The notes beneath the pieces were generated by a model. That model was not told the origin of the DNA. It ran no database searches and saw only the letters and a program-made list of their open reading frames with translations. DNA of 64,000 bases. Source: Trogon surrucura (Eukaryota; Chordata; Aves; Trogoniformes; Trogonidae). The position numbers and the translations under genes were made by a program. This document shows positions 22,336 through 35,432 of this stretch, piece by piece. Every line of letters starts with the position of its first letter. Positions within the stretch are counted from its first letter, which is position 1. The stretch is from positions 34,439,898 to 34,503,897 of the forward strand of contig CM036617.1 of NCBI GenBank assembly GCA_020746105.1, read 5' to 3'.

Positions 22336-24298
22336 TTAATAGATAGGGCTTTAAACTAGGTTGAAAGAGCGAAGGGGATAAAACCTGACTCACTACTTAT
22401 GAGCCAGGGAGAAGTATCCCAGGGTTAGGTGTAAAAGGCACAAGCAACAGTAACAGATGCTCCATTAAATCTCTTAATTGTCTGTATACCAATGCAAGAA
22501 GCATGGAGAATAAGCAGGAAGAATTAGAAGTCTATGTGCAGCTGGAGAACTATGATCTTATTGCAATTACAGAGACGTGGTGGGACAGCTCACATAACTG
22601 GAATGTGGGCCTTGATGGCTATGTTCTTTTTAGGAAAGACAGGCTGATGAGGTGAGGTGGGGGAGTTGCTCTTTACGTGAGAGAGCAACTGGAGTGTTTT
22701 GAGATCCATCCAGGGGCAGATGAGGAGCAAGTAGATAGTTTGTGGGTAAGAATGAAAGGGCAGGCTAGCTTAGGTGATACTGTGGTGGGTGTCTATTCCA
22801 GAGCACCTGATCAGCAGGAGGAAGTTGATGAGGCCTTTTACAGGCAGCTTACAGCAGCCTCTCAATCACAGGCCCTGGTTGCCATGGGGGATTTCAACTT
22901 CCCAGATGATTGCTGGAAGTCCCACACAGCCAGCCATCCTCAGTCCAGGAGGTTCCTCCAGTTCATCGATGATAACTTTTTGATGCAAATGGTGGATGAG
23001 CCGACCAGGAGAGGAGCGCTGCTGGACCTTGTGCTCACCAACAAGGAAGGTCTGCTCGAAGCAGTGGAGGTTGAGAGCAATCTTGGCTGCAGCGACAATG
23101 AGATAGTGGAGTTCAGGATCTTGTGCGGTAAAAACAGAATACCAAGCAGGACCGCAACTCCGGACTTCAGAAGGGCCAACTTTGGCCTCTTCAAGCAATT
23201 GCTGGGGGAAACCCCTTGGGACAGGGAGCTGAAAGGTAAAGGGGCCCAAGAGAGTTGGTTGGTATTCAAGGACCACTTCTTTGAGGCTCAGGATCAGTGC
23301 ATCCCATCAGGTAGGAAATCAAGAAAGAGGTCCAGGAGACCTGCATGGTTAAACAGGGATCTGCTGGGCAGACTCAGGTGAAAGGGGAGGGTATATAAAT
23401 TGTGGAAGGAAGGGCTGGCCACTCGGGTGGAGTACAGGACAGCTGTCAGGGAGTGCAGGGAGGCAATCAGAAAAGCTAAGGCCTCCTTGGAATTAAAACT
23501 TGCAAGGGAGGTCAAAGACAACAGAAAGGGCTTCTTCAAATACATTGCTGACAAAACTAACACTAGAGGCAATGTAGGCCCTCTGGTGAATGGGCTGGGT
23601 GCCCTGGAGACAGAGGACAGAAAGAAGGCAGAGTTGCTGAATGCCTTCTTTGCCTCTGTCTACACTGTTGGACACTGTCCTCAGGAGCCTCAGTGCCCTG
23701 AGGCCTCAGAGGAAGTCAGGATAAAGGATGAGTTTGCCCTGATTGATGAGGAGTGGGTTAAGGATCAATTTGAACACTTAAACATCCATAAATCCATGGG
23801 CCCTGATGGGATGCACCCATGGGTGCTGAGGGAGCTGGCAGGAGTCATTGCTAGGCCACTCTCCATCATCTTGGTAAGTCATAGGGAACAGGTGAGGTGC
23901 CTGAGGACTGAAGGAAAGCAAATGTCACTCCAGTCTATAAGAAGGGCAGGAAAGATGACCTCATAAATGTTTATAAATATGTCAAGGGGGAGTGTCAGGA
24001 GGATGGAGCCAGGCTCTTTTCATTGGCATCCATTGACAGGACAAGGGGCAATGGGTGCAAGCTGGAACATAGGAGGTTCCATAAAAATATTAGAAAAAAA
24101 ACTTTTTCACTGTGAGGGTGACAGAGCACTGGCACAGGCTGCCCAGGGAGGTTGTGGAATCTCCTTCTTTGGAGATATTCAAAACCCGCCTGGACACGTT
24201 CCTGTGCACTCTGCTGTAGGTGATCCTGCTCTGGCAGGGGGGTTGGACTAGATGATCTTTGAGGTCCCTTCCAACCTCTAACATTCTGTGATTCTGTG
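22336..24298 (+). mobile_element. CR1 LINE with ORF2 endonuclease and N-terminal RT, RT core deleted
   Basis: Starts with the last codons of ORF1 (...ALN-stop type, GCTTTAAACTAG near 22352) and then ORF2. The APE-type endonuclease shows NARSMENKQEELE, AITETWW and the catalytic-region motif GDFNFPD (near 22890). The RT start shows DIHKSMGPDGMHP (23780-23820). Near 23950 the frame jumps from the KKGRKDD region straight to [11 protein letters not shown], so the RT core with its catalytic Asp motif is missing, about 1.2 kb compared with full CR1. At least two in-frame stops occur (after KDRLMR and after LLGRLR). A normal CR1 3' UTR and TTCTGTGAT tail end at 24298. It cannot move on its own. Confidence 0.9.
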
Positions 24299-24300
24299 AT

Positions 24301-25320
24301 CTAGCTTAAAGAACATTCTATGAGTCCCGCCAGCTCATGACCAAGGATCCTTTTTCCCCTCTGAGTCATTTGAACCCCATCTGGTTTTAGTAGACCAGGT
24401 GCCATGTAGATCTCCCCATGGTTAAAAAACCCAAAGCTAGACCATTGGCACCACTCTTTTAGACAAGTATTAATCTGCTTCACTTTGTTGAACCTTCCAC
24501 TGTTTTTCCTTGTAATTGAAGGAATGGAGGCAAACACAACCTGTGCACCTGTTCCTTCAAGCACCCATCCCAGTACCCTAAAGTCTCTTTTGATTGCTTC
24601 TGGACGTCTCTCTTCTATCTCATCATTACCGATCTGCATAACCAGAAGCAGGTAATAATCAGAGGGTTTAACCAGACCTGGAAGCTTCTTAACAATATTC
24701 TTAACCCAGACACCAGGGACGGCGCAGACATAGCCCTCTGTTCCCCTCAGAAGGGAGTCTACCACAACAATTAACCTCCTTTTTTTACTTGGACGAAGAA
24801 GTCCTAATGCATGTGGCTGACTGATTCACCCTTGACAGCCCTATGGATGAACCTCCACCCGTCTCTTCTTTTGCCTGGCTCTGTCTAGAGACCCATACCT
24901 GCTTTGCAAGGGCACTCGGGCAGGTGAGGGAGGTCAGGCAGGGATTTTCCTTCCTCTCCTGGTAGGCAACTCCTTCCACTCCTTCCCATCCTTTAGGTCC
25001 CCTCCTTTTTCCCAAAGGCCAGAGGGGAAGGGATTTTCTGCTTCTTGTGGAGCTTGCAGCTTATGATTCAGGAAGTGGCTCCACCAATCTACCTCTCTCT
25101 CAGACTCCCTGATACTCCTCAGCCTTTCTACTTCATCCTTCAGCTCAGCCACCAGGCTGAGCAGATCGTTCTCCCAGTCACATCCACCACAGGTGTCATC
25201 TCTGCTCCCCTCCATTGCAAGTGCCAGGCTCTGGCACTCTCTGCAGCCTGAGGCCTGAACACCCCCTTGCTGCAGGGTGGCCTCTGTCTGGGTGCCCACA
25301 GTTTTCCTAACAGCCTTTGA
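24301..25320 (-). mobile_element. CR1-type ORF1 (coiled coil plus SGNH/esterase-like domain), decayed, inverted
   Basis: Two minus-strand open stretches belong together in order. 25299-24934 has CRECQSLA and a heptad-rich VAELKDEVERLRSIRESE segment. 24765-24301 has VDSLLRG, LLVMQIGNDEIEERRP, GAQVVFASIPSI, then DGVQMTQRGKRIL, and ends GLIECSLS-stop. The order Cys motif, coiled coil, SGNH-like hydrolase is that of CR1-clade ORF1 proteins, which bind RNA and carry an esterase domain. The region between is closed by stops. The ORF ends directly at the 3' end of the + strand CR1, so its own ORF2 is missing. Assignment to CR1 is from memory of family architecture. Confidence 0.7.
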
Positions 25321-25900
25321 TCAAGTTGCAACCATAACTGGTTCTGCAATCAAAAGACCTCTCAAAACCATATATGAGCTTATTTACAGCACGTTTAAGC
25401 ATTCCACTGTTCACACTGACTTACCGTTTATTGCCCTGTATTCAGTCGGTGCCCTCCCCAAGGCTTCTTACACCCAGGGCACAATTAACGGCCGGTTAAC
25501 GTCGTTAACGTCAACGTGCACAATTAGCGGCTGGTTAACAGCGCTAACGCCTCGTTTAGATTTCCCGCGGCTGATGGTGGCTCCACCCGCACTCGCTTGG
25601 CTGCCCGCCCTCCATCTGCCGGCGCAGGGAAGCCGCTTTTCCCGGCTTAAAAAAAAATCCCCCCAAACAGCTTTTTGTCAGCCTTTTCCGCTTTAGATCC
25701 CTTCTCCAGCGCAGTTTTACCCGCCCTGAATCTGCTCGGCACAGCAAAGTTCCTTTGTTTGCAAATTGAGAGAAGAGTGCAGTGCTGGGGCAACCTGCCT
25801 TACCTACTCCAGCTACCAGCAAGTCAGAGGATCCCCATACCAGCTCCACCTGCATGGCACATGGTGGGGTGGGAGAGACAATCCGCATTGTAAATGCGTT
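25321..25900 (-). other. GC-rich sequence upstream of the inverted ORF1, possible CR1 5' UTR
   Basis: On the minus strand this precedes the ORF1 start. It is CpG-rich and contains clustered TTAACG/GTTAAC words (25485-25550). Position and composition fit a CR1 5' UTR/promoter, but I see no decisive motif and cannot place the element's 5' end. Confidence 0.35.
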
Positions 25901-28900
25901 AAGCAAAGCTGGATAGGGAGGGACCGGAGCTGGAGCTTCATGCTAAATCACACAGGACCTGGCAGGTCTGAGGACTGTAGCTAATGGTTTCAGGGAGGAG
26001 TTGTGTTTAACATAACCAAGCTGGAAGGACAGGTTAGTCATGCATATGGCCTAAAGGAAGGAAGAAGCAGAGATGAAAGATGGTGGAATCCCAAAGAGAT
26101 GAGAGATGAAGGTACGCACACCTCAATAAAGAAAATCCCAAACTCCACTTTGAGAAGGGTGGCTTGCTCTGCTGTAAGAAGAAGTATACAAACAAATGAA
26201 CTTCCACGAATGCCATATTTATCTTTTCCCCCATATTACCAGTGCACACATGTTTTTGTCTCTCACTTAACCAGGGCAGTGGATGTTCGTGTCTGGCAGA
26301 GCTCGATGCAGGAGTGAGCAGGGCTGTGGCAAACAGCTTTCCCTCTGTTATCCTGAGTGCTTTTGCACTTGTGCATGTGTGTCTTGGGCACATCCCAGAT
26401 TTTTGTCCTGAGAGGTTAAGGTTGCTGGCTCACAAACTGAGCAGATGGCACATGACCTGCTATGTACATGACCTGCTGAATGATGTTTAATACTAAATAT
26501 TACTGATTTTCCTATTGGATGGGCCACAGATACATGGAAAACTTAAAGGCTACTGGCGATCTGCTGATCCAAACATCTGGAAACCACTCCTGTAAGAGTC
26601 CTCTCCAGGCCATCATGGGAGAATTTGTCTGTCCTTTGTGGGACAGAACAAGCAGGGTTGTGGTCACTCAAGTGATCTGAAAAGGAAGTGAGTTCAACTA
26701 AGTCAAAGCAGAGCTCTGGCTCTAACCCACACCTCATCATGTCAGTTAATCTTAACTTCCATTATGGATGTACAAGCAAGGGGACGAGCACACCATCACC
26801 TTCTGGATCCTTTCTCTTACCCAGTACTGCACACAAGGCTGTCTGAAATAGTGAATCTGCTGACTCCGTCTTGGAGCAACCGCCTGACACATGGTACTAA
26901 GTACTCAGCAGCTCATACACAATAACATCATTTAGGAAAATCTTACTTGTCAACCTTTATCACCATATCATAGCAAAATTTTGTTTTCTACACACTAGGT
27001 AGACCAGGAAGAGATTTAGAGCTTGGGCTGGCTCTGTAGTGATGGCCTGTCTTACTCACACTATCCCAATCACAGAGGACCAGGAAAACCAACTACAGGC
27101 TCCCTGAATTTCTGAATGAAGCAATCACAGTTACACAACTCATAATTGAGTTTACTGCACTTAACTTTCTGTTCTTTATTACAGTGTTGATTAATAAAGT
27201 CTTACTTTAGAATAAAGCCCTGCTTCTGGTAACATTGGGGTGTCAACATAATTTTTCATTGTCTGTGTGTTGTGCTTGTGCCAATGCTAAAGAGCAGATG
27301 TTAATAGTGAAATCTGAAGAGTTTATTATAAGCAAAAATAATTAGCTTCCTGTTCTGTAGGAACAAGTCTGTTGTCCACCAGACTAATTAGAACATGTCA
27401 GACTTGTGTCATGTTGTAACCAGATCTCTGAAATATTATTTTTTTAAGGTTCGAAGGCCTGACAATGACACAACCCATCTGGATATCATATGAAAAGCTT
27501 GACTGCGTTCATTTGTTTCTGTACCACCTTATTCACTGAAGTGTCGTTATACAGCTATGATGTTACTATAATCATTTTTATCCTTGTTACTGTTATATGC
27601 TACAATTATAACAACACTTTATTCTTATTTCTATAGGGTCTACAAGCTCCTGTGCGCATAGATGCACACACAAAAAAATATCATATTTTAAAGTCCAGGG
27701 AAACTTGAAGCTGAAGTTGTAAGTAACAAAAGCAGATAGAGTCCACTTAAGAAAAGACACAAATCAATTGTAGAGACATCAATGAGAACAAAGATAATGA
27801 CCATGCACCTAAAAAGGGTCATGGCAACAGTTTTCAGGCACATGAAAGATTGGTGCAAATAACAAAGGAATTAATCTTCCTTCCAGTACTTGTGTTAGAC
27901 AGAATTAGATTTAACCTACAGCAATGAAAATTTTATTGAAACATGAGGAAAAAACCTTCTAATTGCAAGGACAGACCTTTCTAGGAAGGCTGCAGATAAT
28001 ATTTTCTCTGAGCAAGTTAGACAACTGCCATCATTGTGGATGCTGCTGTGGGATGAGATTAGATGACCCCTGAAGGTTACTTCTGCTTCTTGACTATATG
28101 GAATTGCTGGGCAGGCTGTCAAGGCAGTGAAATACACGTATTCTGAGATGATGGGTGAAAGTCAGAAGAACAGCAGAGTTGTCTAGGGTCACTGAGACAG
28201 GAGTTGGCAGGAGGCTGCTGTAGTCATGGCATGTCAGGAGAGCTTAGGTGACAGCAAAGGCCCACAGGAGCTACTATAGGTCCAGATTTTAGGTTCTAAA
28301 ATGCAGCTTTAAAGAATCTATATTGTAAAAGAATTTGAGTCCACAGGCTATGTTTCAAAAGCAGGCCTTTATCTGACTATGGTGCAGTGCAAACACACAA
28401 AAGAAAGCTAGTCGCTGCCAGAGATGGGTCCACATCCAATTTCCTCAGTACCAGGCTGTTGAGAGCCAATCACTCTCATGCAAAGCTTTATCAGGAAAGC
28501 ACAATGGTTAACGGATAATGGTGATTTATTTTTTCTAACCAACCCTCTGCTCACTCAGGAATTTTTATAGTTGCCAGGTAAAAACTCAGCTTGAAACACC
28601 CAGGGTAGGGTTTACCACTGCAAAACATGCAATGTGAAGTATGGAGGAGGGAAGTGGGGCCAGGCACACAGATATTTTGATGTGTAGTCAGCTCTCCAGA
28701 GAGCTGCCAGCTGCTAGACTGAAACATTACCAAATCTTTTACTACATCTGCTCAAAAAGGCAGGCCAAAAGAGCATGGATCAGTTAATATGAATCTCTCC
28801 TCAGGTCTGTGTTGCGCAATGCTGGTTTCTGTTCCTCTTCTTGCAATAATAAGCTGCAACTGCTGCTTCAGGGATTCTACAAAGGGTGCAGTTTATGTAA

Positions 28901-31419
28901 TATCCATTTAGAAATGAAAAAGGTTTCTTTTCTGGGCCTTTCATGTAGTAGTCCACCCACACGCAGGCGGTGCATACAAATGACGTATCACCCGGGGGGC
29001 TGAGACTTGCTGCAGAAATTGATAGTAAGCTGTTGTTATTCTAATTATGTGGCTGTCTTCCTTAATTAAAGCTATGCCACAGGTCATTTACCCTGGTGCA
29101 GAGTCCACGAACATTAATCCTGGCAGTGTTTTGGAATCAGAGAGTTCTCATTAGCATAGGATTGGCTGCGAAGGAAGTATAATCATCTGAAACCCTTTAC
29201 AAAGGAATGTAAATTAGCATCCGTGCCTCCCGTGTACTATTGACATAGTGAATTATTTTACTGGCTAGAAATGAAAATGAGCACGGAACAATGACACTCA
29301 TATTTGCAGCTCAGGCTGTACTCTGTTTGCAGTTGGGATTTGTGTGTGTGTCTCTATCCACAGCCAGAAACTCCAATTACCATCTCTGATGGCTCACCAG
29401 CTCTTGAAGCTCACACTCCTCTCCGTGCAAAGCACTGCAATCTGTTTGCACTGAAGTAATGAGTGGAATAAAAAATAGACTTTATAATGCCTTATTAATC
29501 TTGGTGTGCTTCACTCAGAAGCACTGATCCCTGTATTAAGAGTGGATTTAAGTTTAGGAGTGGCTTCTGCATCCTCTTCCACTAATAGGAATAACTCTCC
29601 AACTCATCAAGAAATGTTTGGACTTTGGTCACAAACCACGCTTCAAGATAGATCTTTGCTTTTGCAAATACTAAAACAGGCCATGAGAAGAGCAAAAATG
29701 GCTGGATTTTGTCAAGTACCTCAGCACTGATTCCACACACCATCAAGGACAGAACCCACAGCTAATCAAAAAAACATTCCTCCAAGGAGAACAAGCTAAG
29801 AGTGATCACCTATGCCAGAAAGAAGTGGACACCAAAGAAAGGGACATCACACCCAGGAATAGAAGCCAGATGTTCTGACCAGTAGTACCCTATTCCATCT
29901 ATCCCACATCATTGCTTTTGCATTATGTGATTATAGCAGCATAGAAGTAATAGATGGAGTTTTACAATAGGAATTGTTCTTCTAAACAGTCAAGTTCTTC
30001 TTGGCTTGGAATAATTACTTCCCTGGCATAGCTCCCATCCTGTTCAAAAGTCAAGCAGTGGTAATGGCCAACCATGGCCAACAATACCGTGGCTATGATT
30101 TTTGAAATTTGTTTTCAGAACAAAGACTTCTCTTCCTGATAATATAATACAGTCAGGACATCGAGCTGTGATATTAATATAATATTTCACTGTATCAAAG
30201 AGCTGTATTATTCTACACAGATATAGTGAGAGTGATTCTTCTTAAACTGAAAAAAATCAGGGAGTGGCAAGATAAGTCCTGTTTTCCTCAAAGAGACTCG
30301 GTCTAAGCTGTGACCCTTCTGGCCGTATTTACTGGAAGAAGGAAAAGAACAAAAACTAAAGAATAGGAAATTTTACAGTAAAATTGAGACAAAAATAGGT
30401 ATTGATCTTAAGGGCTGCATTTAGGCTAGGATAAAGAAGTCTGCAGTAATTTCATTTCTATTTAATTTATATTATGATATCGATAGTGTTAACAGTAGCA
30501 CGGTATCCAAGTAGTTCACAACACAGAGGTGTTATTACCATCACCATAATTTTACAGATGAAAAAATGAAAGCCTAAATTCTCACAGTTATTAAAGTACA
30601 CAGATAAGGTATCTTGACAAAGTGACTTGTGCTATGGTGGGTCAGGAAATCAAACTCGGGTTTCTCACTCCCTCAGCAGCACTCCAATAACTGTTCCAAG
30701 GTCTGCTTTCAGTGAGATGGTTTTGCTTTTGTTACGATATAAAACAATTTTAACCAAGATCATATGGTGCTATTGAGTCCTATCCTGTATGGATTTAAGA
30801 ACTGTTCAATCTCACTTCCACTCTGAGGAAAGTAACATGTATTCTTTTGAACATTTAAAGTGATCTCGTGTGTGTGTACGTGTTTGGTAACAACCCACAA
30901 CTAATTTCTTTTCCCAGGTATGTCTCTGCTTTTAGCAGCTATTTGCTCCTGCTCTCCAGTTATCATCACACAGTAATTCCAAACTGGTATATTGGCATCA
31001 GAATTATTTGATCCTCAGGGTGAGAGGACAGTGAAGGTTATGGACATCTCCACAGAGCATCTGAATGACATGTCAGCCTGGAGCTGACAAAGAGTCTCCT
31101 TACTCAGCCACAAGTTGAATGTATTTTGCACACCATAGTTCTAGGACATCAGCTAACTAAAAATGAAGACTGGGCCATAGAGTAGTTTTTGGAGGCAAAA
31201 ATTTGAATGCTCCCCAGTGCTATCTGTAAATTGATTTTTTGCTCCTGGTTAGACATCAAAAAAACTTGTAAACCACAAAGTTTTGTCCAAAAAAAATGTG
31301 AAAGCAAAAGAAGGAATCCAACTGATTTTAATAGCCTGCTAATATGGCTGTTGGGTGGGTAGGCAGCAGTTACTGGGTTTAGTCTATTGAGTTAACAAAT
31401 GTAGCAAAGTTGTGGCAGC
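25901..31419. other. AT-rich intergenic DNA, no genes found
   Basis: Only short frames. The subregion 29020-29330 has many homeodomain-type TAATTA/ATTA words and low CpG and looks like a possible conserved non-coding element, which cannot be tested from one sequence. Confidence 0.5.
27920..28110 (+). repeat. Probable ancient CR1 remnant
   Basis: AAACATGAGGAAAAAACCTT and GGGATGAGATTAGATGACCC keep the spacing of a CR1 3' end, but no tail remains and divergence is high. Confidence 0.4.
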
Positions 31420-32135
31420 AGGACCTTCGACAAAGAGAAGCATCTAAGTCAATCAGACATGCACAAGTCCATGGGACAAGATGTGATTCATCAGATGGGG
31501 CTGAGAGAGGTGGCCAATGTCACTGCAGGACCACTCCCTCTCATCTTTAAGAGGTCATGGCAATCAGTGGAGGTTCCTGATGACTGGAAAAAGACAACTG
31601 TCACAAATATGTTCTTGAAGAAAGTCAAGAATGAGGATCCAGGGAGTTACAAGCAGTAAGTCTCACCTTTCAGTCCCTTGAAAGGTTATGGGAGAATATT
31701 TCCTGGCACATAAAGGATGAGGGGGTGATTTAGAACAGTCAGCAGTGGTTTACTAAGCGCAGATCATGCCTCACCCACCTGGTTTTGCTCTTTGATGAGA
31801 TGATTGGCTCAGATGTCAGTGGGAGAACAGTGGATGTTGACTTTAGGAAGATTTTGACACAGTCTCCCATAGCATCCTTACAGTCAAATTGGTCAGATAT
31901 TGACTGCATAAGTGGACAATAAGGTGGGCAAAAATTTGGAGGAACCTTTGGGCTCAAAGGCTTGTGAAGAGCAGTGAAAAGTCCCAAAGACACTGTGGCA
32001 TCTCCACCTTTGGAGATAGTTGGAATTTGACTGTACACAGCACTGAGCAACCTAATGTACCTGGTGCTGCTTTGAGCAGCAGGTTGGACTAGATGACTTG
32101 GTGAGGTCACTTTCAACCTAAATTATCTCATGGTT
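31420..32135 (+). repeat. Old degraded CR1 LINE (RT part and 3' end)
   Basis: A 66-codon frame at 31459 reads MHKSMGQDVIHQMGLREV, VTAGPLPLIFKRSW and EVPDDWKKTTVTNMF, clearly CR1 RT. Later sequence keeps CR1 order with deletions and ends GGTTGGACTAGATGACTTGG then a decayed tail. It is much more diverged than the other CR1 copies. Confidence 0.82.
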
Positions 32136-35100
32136 GTGCAATTCCAGGTAAGCCCAATGACATGCACTGGACTTTTGAGAAGATAGCAAGTCCTAACCTG
32201 AAAACTTAAGAAGATAGAAAATCCATTTCTACTATGACTGCTGGATTTCAGCCAAAGTATTAAAAGTGAGCTCTTCCTCCCCTCTCAAATTGCCTTCTCA
32301 ATTGTGATACGTGAAGGAAAAAATCACTGTACAGACATCAGAGATATTTGGCTTTTACTTTATTTCCATAAAACCCCTACCAAAAAAACAGATGTTCATT
32401 TTAGTGTGCTTTATTAGACATACTGTCTATGGTCTCATCAATTTGTATTACTTGCCATTAAGTCCTAGGAGGGTCCTCAGGACACATTCACCTTTTTATG
32501 ACATGCTGGCATCTAATACAGCCTCAAATGAACCTTCAGTCATGATAGAAACAAAAATGCAAAGAAATCCTAAAAAAAAAACCCACAAAAAGCTTTTCCT
32601 TTCTGAAGTAATTTTGGACGGACAGCTAGGTCATTCCTTCACCCTCTGTTTTCAGCTGGGAGGAAGCCCTTGAGATGCAGGATACAAGGGCAGAGGGGAC
32701 AAATATATCATTACCAGCAAGCTGCTAGGGTGTGGGAGGTGACTTCACACCTTCCCTGTAGACAGCTAGAGACAGAGGAGAGCAGGGAGCCTTGAGGTGA
32801 ACACAGATGACTGTCATTCCCCCAACACTTGCACTGGGATCCTGGTGAAAGTGAACCTTTTGTGGCCAATTGCTGCTTTCATACCAGCTCCACAGCCCAC
32901 AAATGCTTTGGTCCTTGCTTTCACATTGCTCTGATCACAGAGGAAAAAAGGCAGCTCTCTTCCTAAATGAAGTGTCACCGGGGCTGCATCTATGTTTGTT
33001 CATCTGACCCTTTTTACCTTTCTTTCCCTGCCTCCATCCTCCACCCAGAAAGCCAGGTCAGGAGAGGGATGTGAATAGGCACAGTGCTGTCTGTGTCAGA
33101 GACACTGTGATGCATCACAGGGCGGATGCCCCCACTGGCACATCAAGCTACAGTCTGGTGAAAAGTTAGACAAGTCTCCATTTGGCTTTTCAGATGGTGA
33201 GGACCACAGCTGATGAGTTTGCTTTTGCCACAGAAAATGGAGTGTAAGGGGTGGCTGGTCTGCAGACTTGGCAAAGCAGTGATGGGTCATTTTGCAGGTC
33301 TGGCCATCAAGTCCCCTTGGCAGCTGCCTGGTTTGCCTGTGCCATGCAATGACTGCAGAAGAAAATGTCCGGGACCGAGAGGGATAGTGTCCAAAACCGG
33401 GCTGGCACAGTTCATTTAGGTTTGGCAGGACAACTGTCAAGGAGCAGCTCCTCTGGATTCAAAGCCAGTGAAAGGATGGGACTGGCAAGAAGACTCACTG
33501 GTGCCAGTATTTCTTTAGAAAAGCCTTGTTTGTTGGGCCTCAACTCTTGAGGAAAGGGTCTCTGAGGAAAGAAGGACAAAGCTACAAGAGCTTGACTCTG
33601 GTATGGAGAGAAAAGGGAAAGTCTATTAGTGCTTTGGGGTTTTGCTTGTTTGTTTGCTTGTTTGCTTATTTGTTTTGTTTTCTTAACACATATAAGACAG
33701 AGAAAACAACATACATTATTATTCAGCATGGATATGCAGCCATGGGCTCCCATGCATGCCCACAGGGTGTCCATCCAGCTCGTGACTGCTGGGGTCAGGC
33801 TGACCCAACCTCTAACTTGCTGAACCAGAGCGCAAAACCAATTAAAACACTTCAGTTGATCTTCATGAAAGGTCCCCACAGCCTATGTAGGGGATTCAGG
33901 TACCCTACATAATTTTAGGAAGTCAGGCTTGAGGATGTCCCCAGATGCTGTAGCTCTGAGTCCTTCTTCCAAGGAAGGTGTCTTACTTAAAGCTGTTGAT
34001 TATTGGGGTGTGTGTGCACATCATGCATCAAGTCACCTGGCAACAAAACGTGCATATTCCTTAGGCTTCTTCCAGCTCTGGCTCTCAACCATGTAACTCT
34101 TTTCTCCAAATGCATGTAAACTAAAACTACTTTGTTACCAAAGAACTGGCAAGCCCTTCTCCCTCTTCCTGGCAACACTTATAGTCCTTTTTTTAAAAAT
34201 GCACCAGCGGTGAGCTAGACTGCAGGATCAAGCCTGCCCTCCAAAATGGCAAAACCTCATGCCTGACTGACTTCTCCAAAACACACACAGAAACAAGGAC
34301 AGAAACTGCAGTTCTGGTCTGGAAAAAGGTGGAGGAGGGAAGTGGTTCTGCCAGGCAAAGCAGACAGAGTGGCCACACGGAAACTGGTAAATCTGGGAGG
34401 CTCCCAGTTCCTGAAGCTGGACTCACACTTCGTGAGCAGGGTGAGGTGGAGCGGCATCCCTGCAGTTATTGTCATCACCTCAGTTTCTACTGGGAAGGAG
34501 ATGTGGCTTCCAGCAGGTGGGTCCAAGCACGACATGGGGGCCAGGACAACAGCATGTCCTCCCTACATAGCCTCGAGTAGCATCACACCAGCCACATCAG
34601 TGCTCAAATCAGGACCAGGAGGACTAGTGAGATGAATGTGTGGTCAAAAAATGAGGGAACTGAGCTAATGGAAAGTGCAGATCCTGTTTCTATTTCACAG
34701 GATTTGAAATGTTTCTTTCTTTTTTTTTTTTTTTTTTTTTTGCAGTTTATTTTTATATCCTTCCTAAGACTTATTAAATTAGCTTAAAACTGCTAATCAC
34801 CAGATACCCAGATTTCCAGGTCATAATTTTCAGAAAGTGAAAATAGACATCATCTATGTATCAACTTGTATAAAATCATTTGCTATATTCTAAATGCTCT
34901 TTTCTCTAGGCTATATATTATTTGCTATAGCCCATGTGCTATATTCGTCATGGCATGGCAAACAGCAAACTCTGAATTATTTTAAAGCTGAAAACTTTTG
35001 CTGCTAAGTTTCATCTCCAAAAAGAAAAAAAAAAAAAAGAGACAGCATTGCTGAGAACACTTTACTATTGAATCATTTGAACATCTGGACACACAAATGT

Positions 35101-35432
35101 CATTTCAAAACCAAAAACAAGATAGAAGGGAAACCAAAACAAAACACTTCCTACCAAGTCTAAATGCTGTAAATGATGAACAATCCCTCAGCTGCTGGTG
35201 CCGTGTTTGGATGCAAACCCGGACAGTGGAGCAATGTTTTGAGTTATGAACTCATCCTGCACAAACAGGGATGATACAAACACCAGCCTTTCCAGACTTG
35301 TGTGCAGAGCCCCTTAACTTTTGGGGCTGAGTTGAAAAGAAATGTTCTTTTTGTGTATGTATGTTCCCACCAAGGTGTGCGGCCACCTGCATCCTGCTTG
35401 GAGAAGTCCTGTGGCAGTCCCTGGGCGGTTGT
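32136..35432. other. Intergenic DNA, no genes found
   Basis: Short overlapping frames near 33200-33900 and 34200-34640 occur on both strands without domains. A TTTG/TTGC-rich low-complexity stretch lies at 33640-33690. Confidence 0.5.
34720..34741. repeat. Poly-T tract (22 T)
   Basis: Homopolymer after a T-rich lead-in. A poly-A stretch lies about 290 bases further on (35021-35038). The sequence between shows no recognisable gene copy. Confidence 0.9.
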
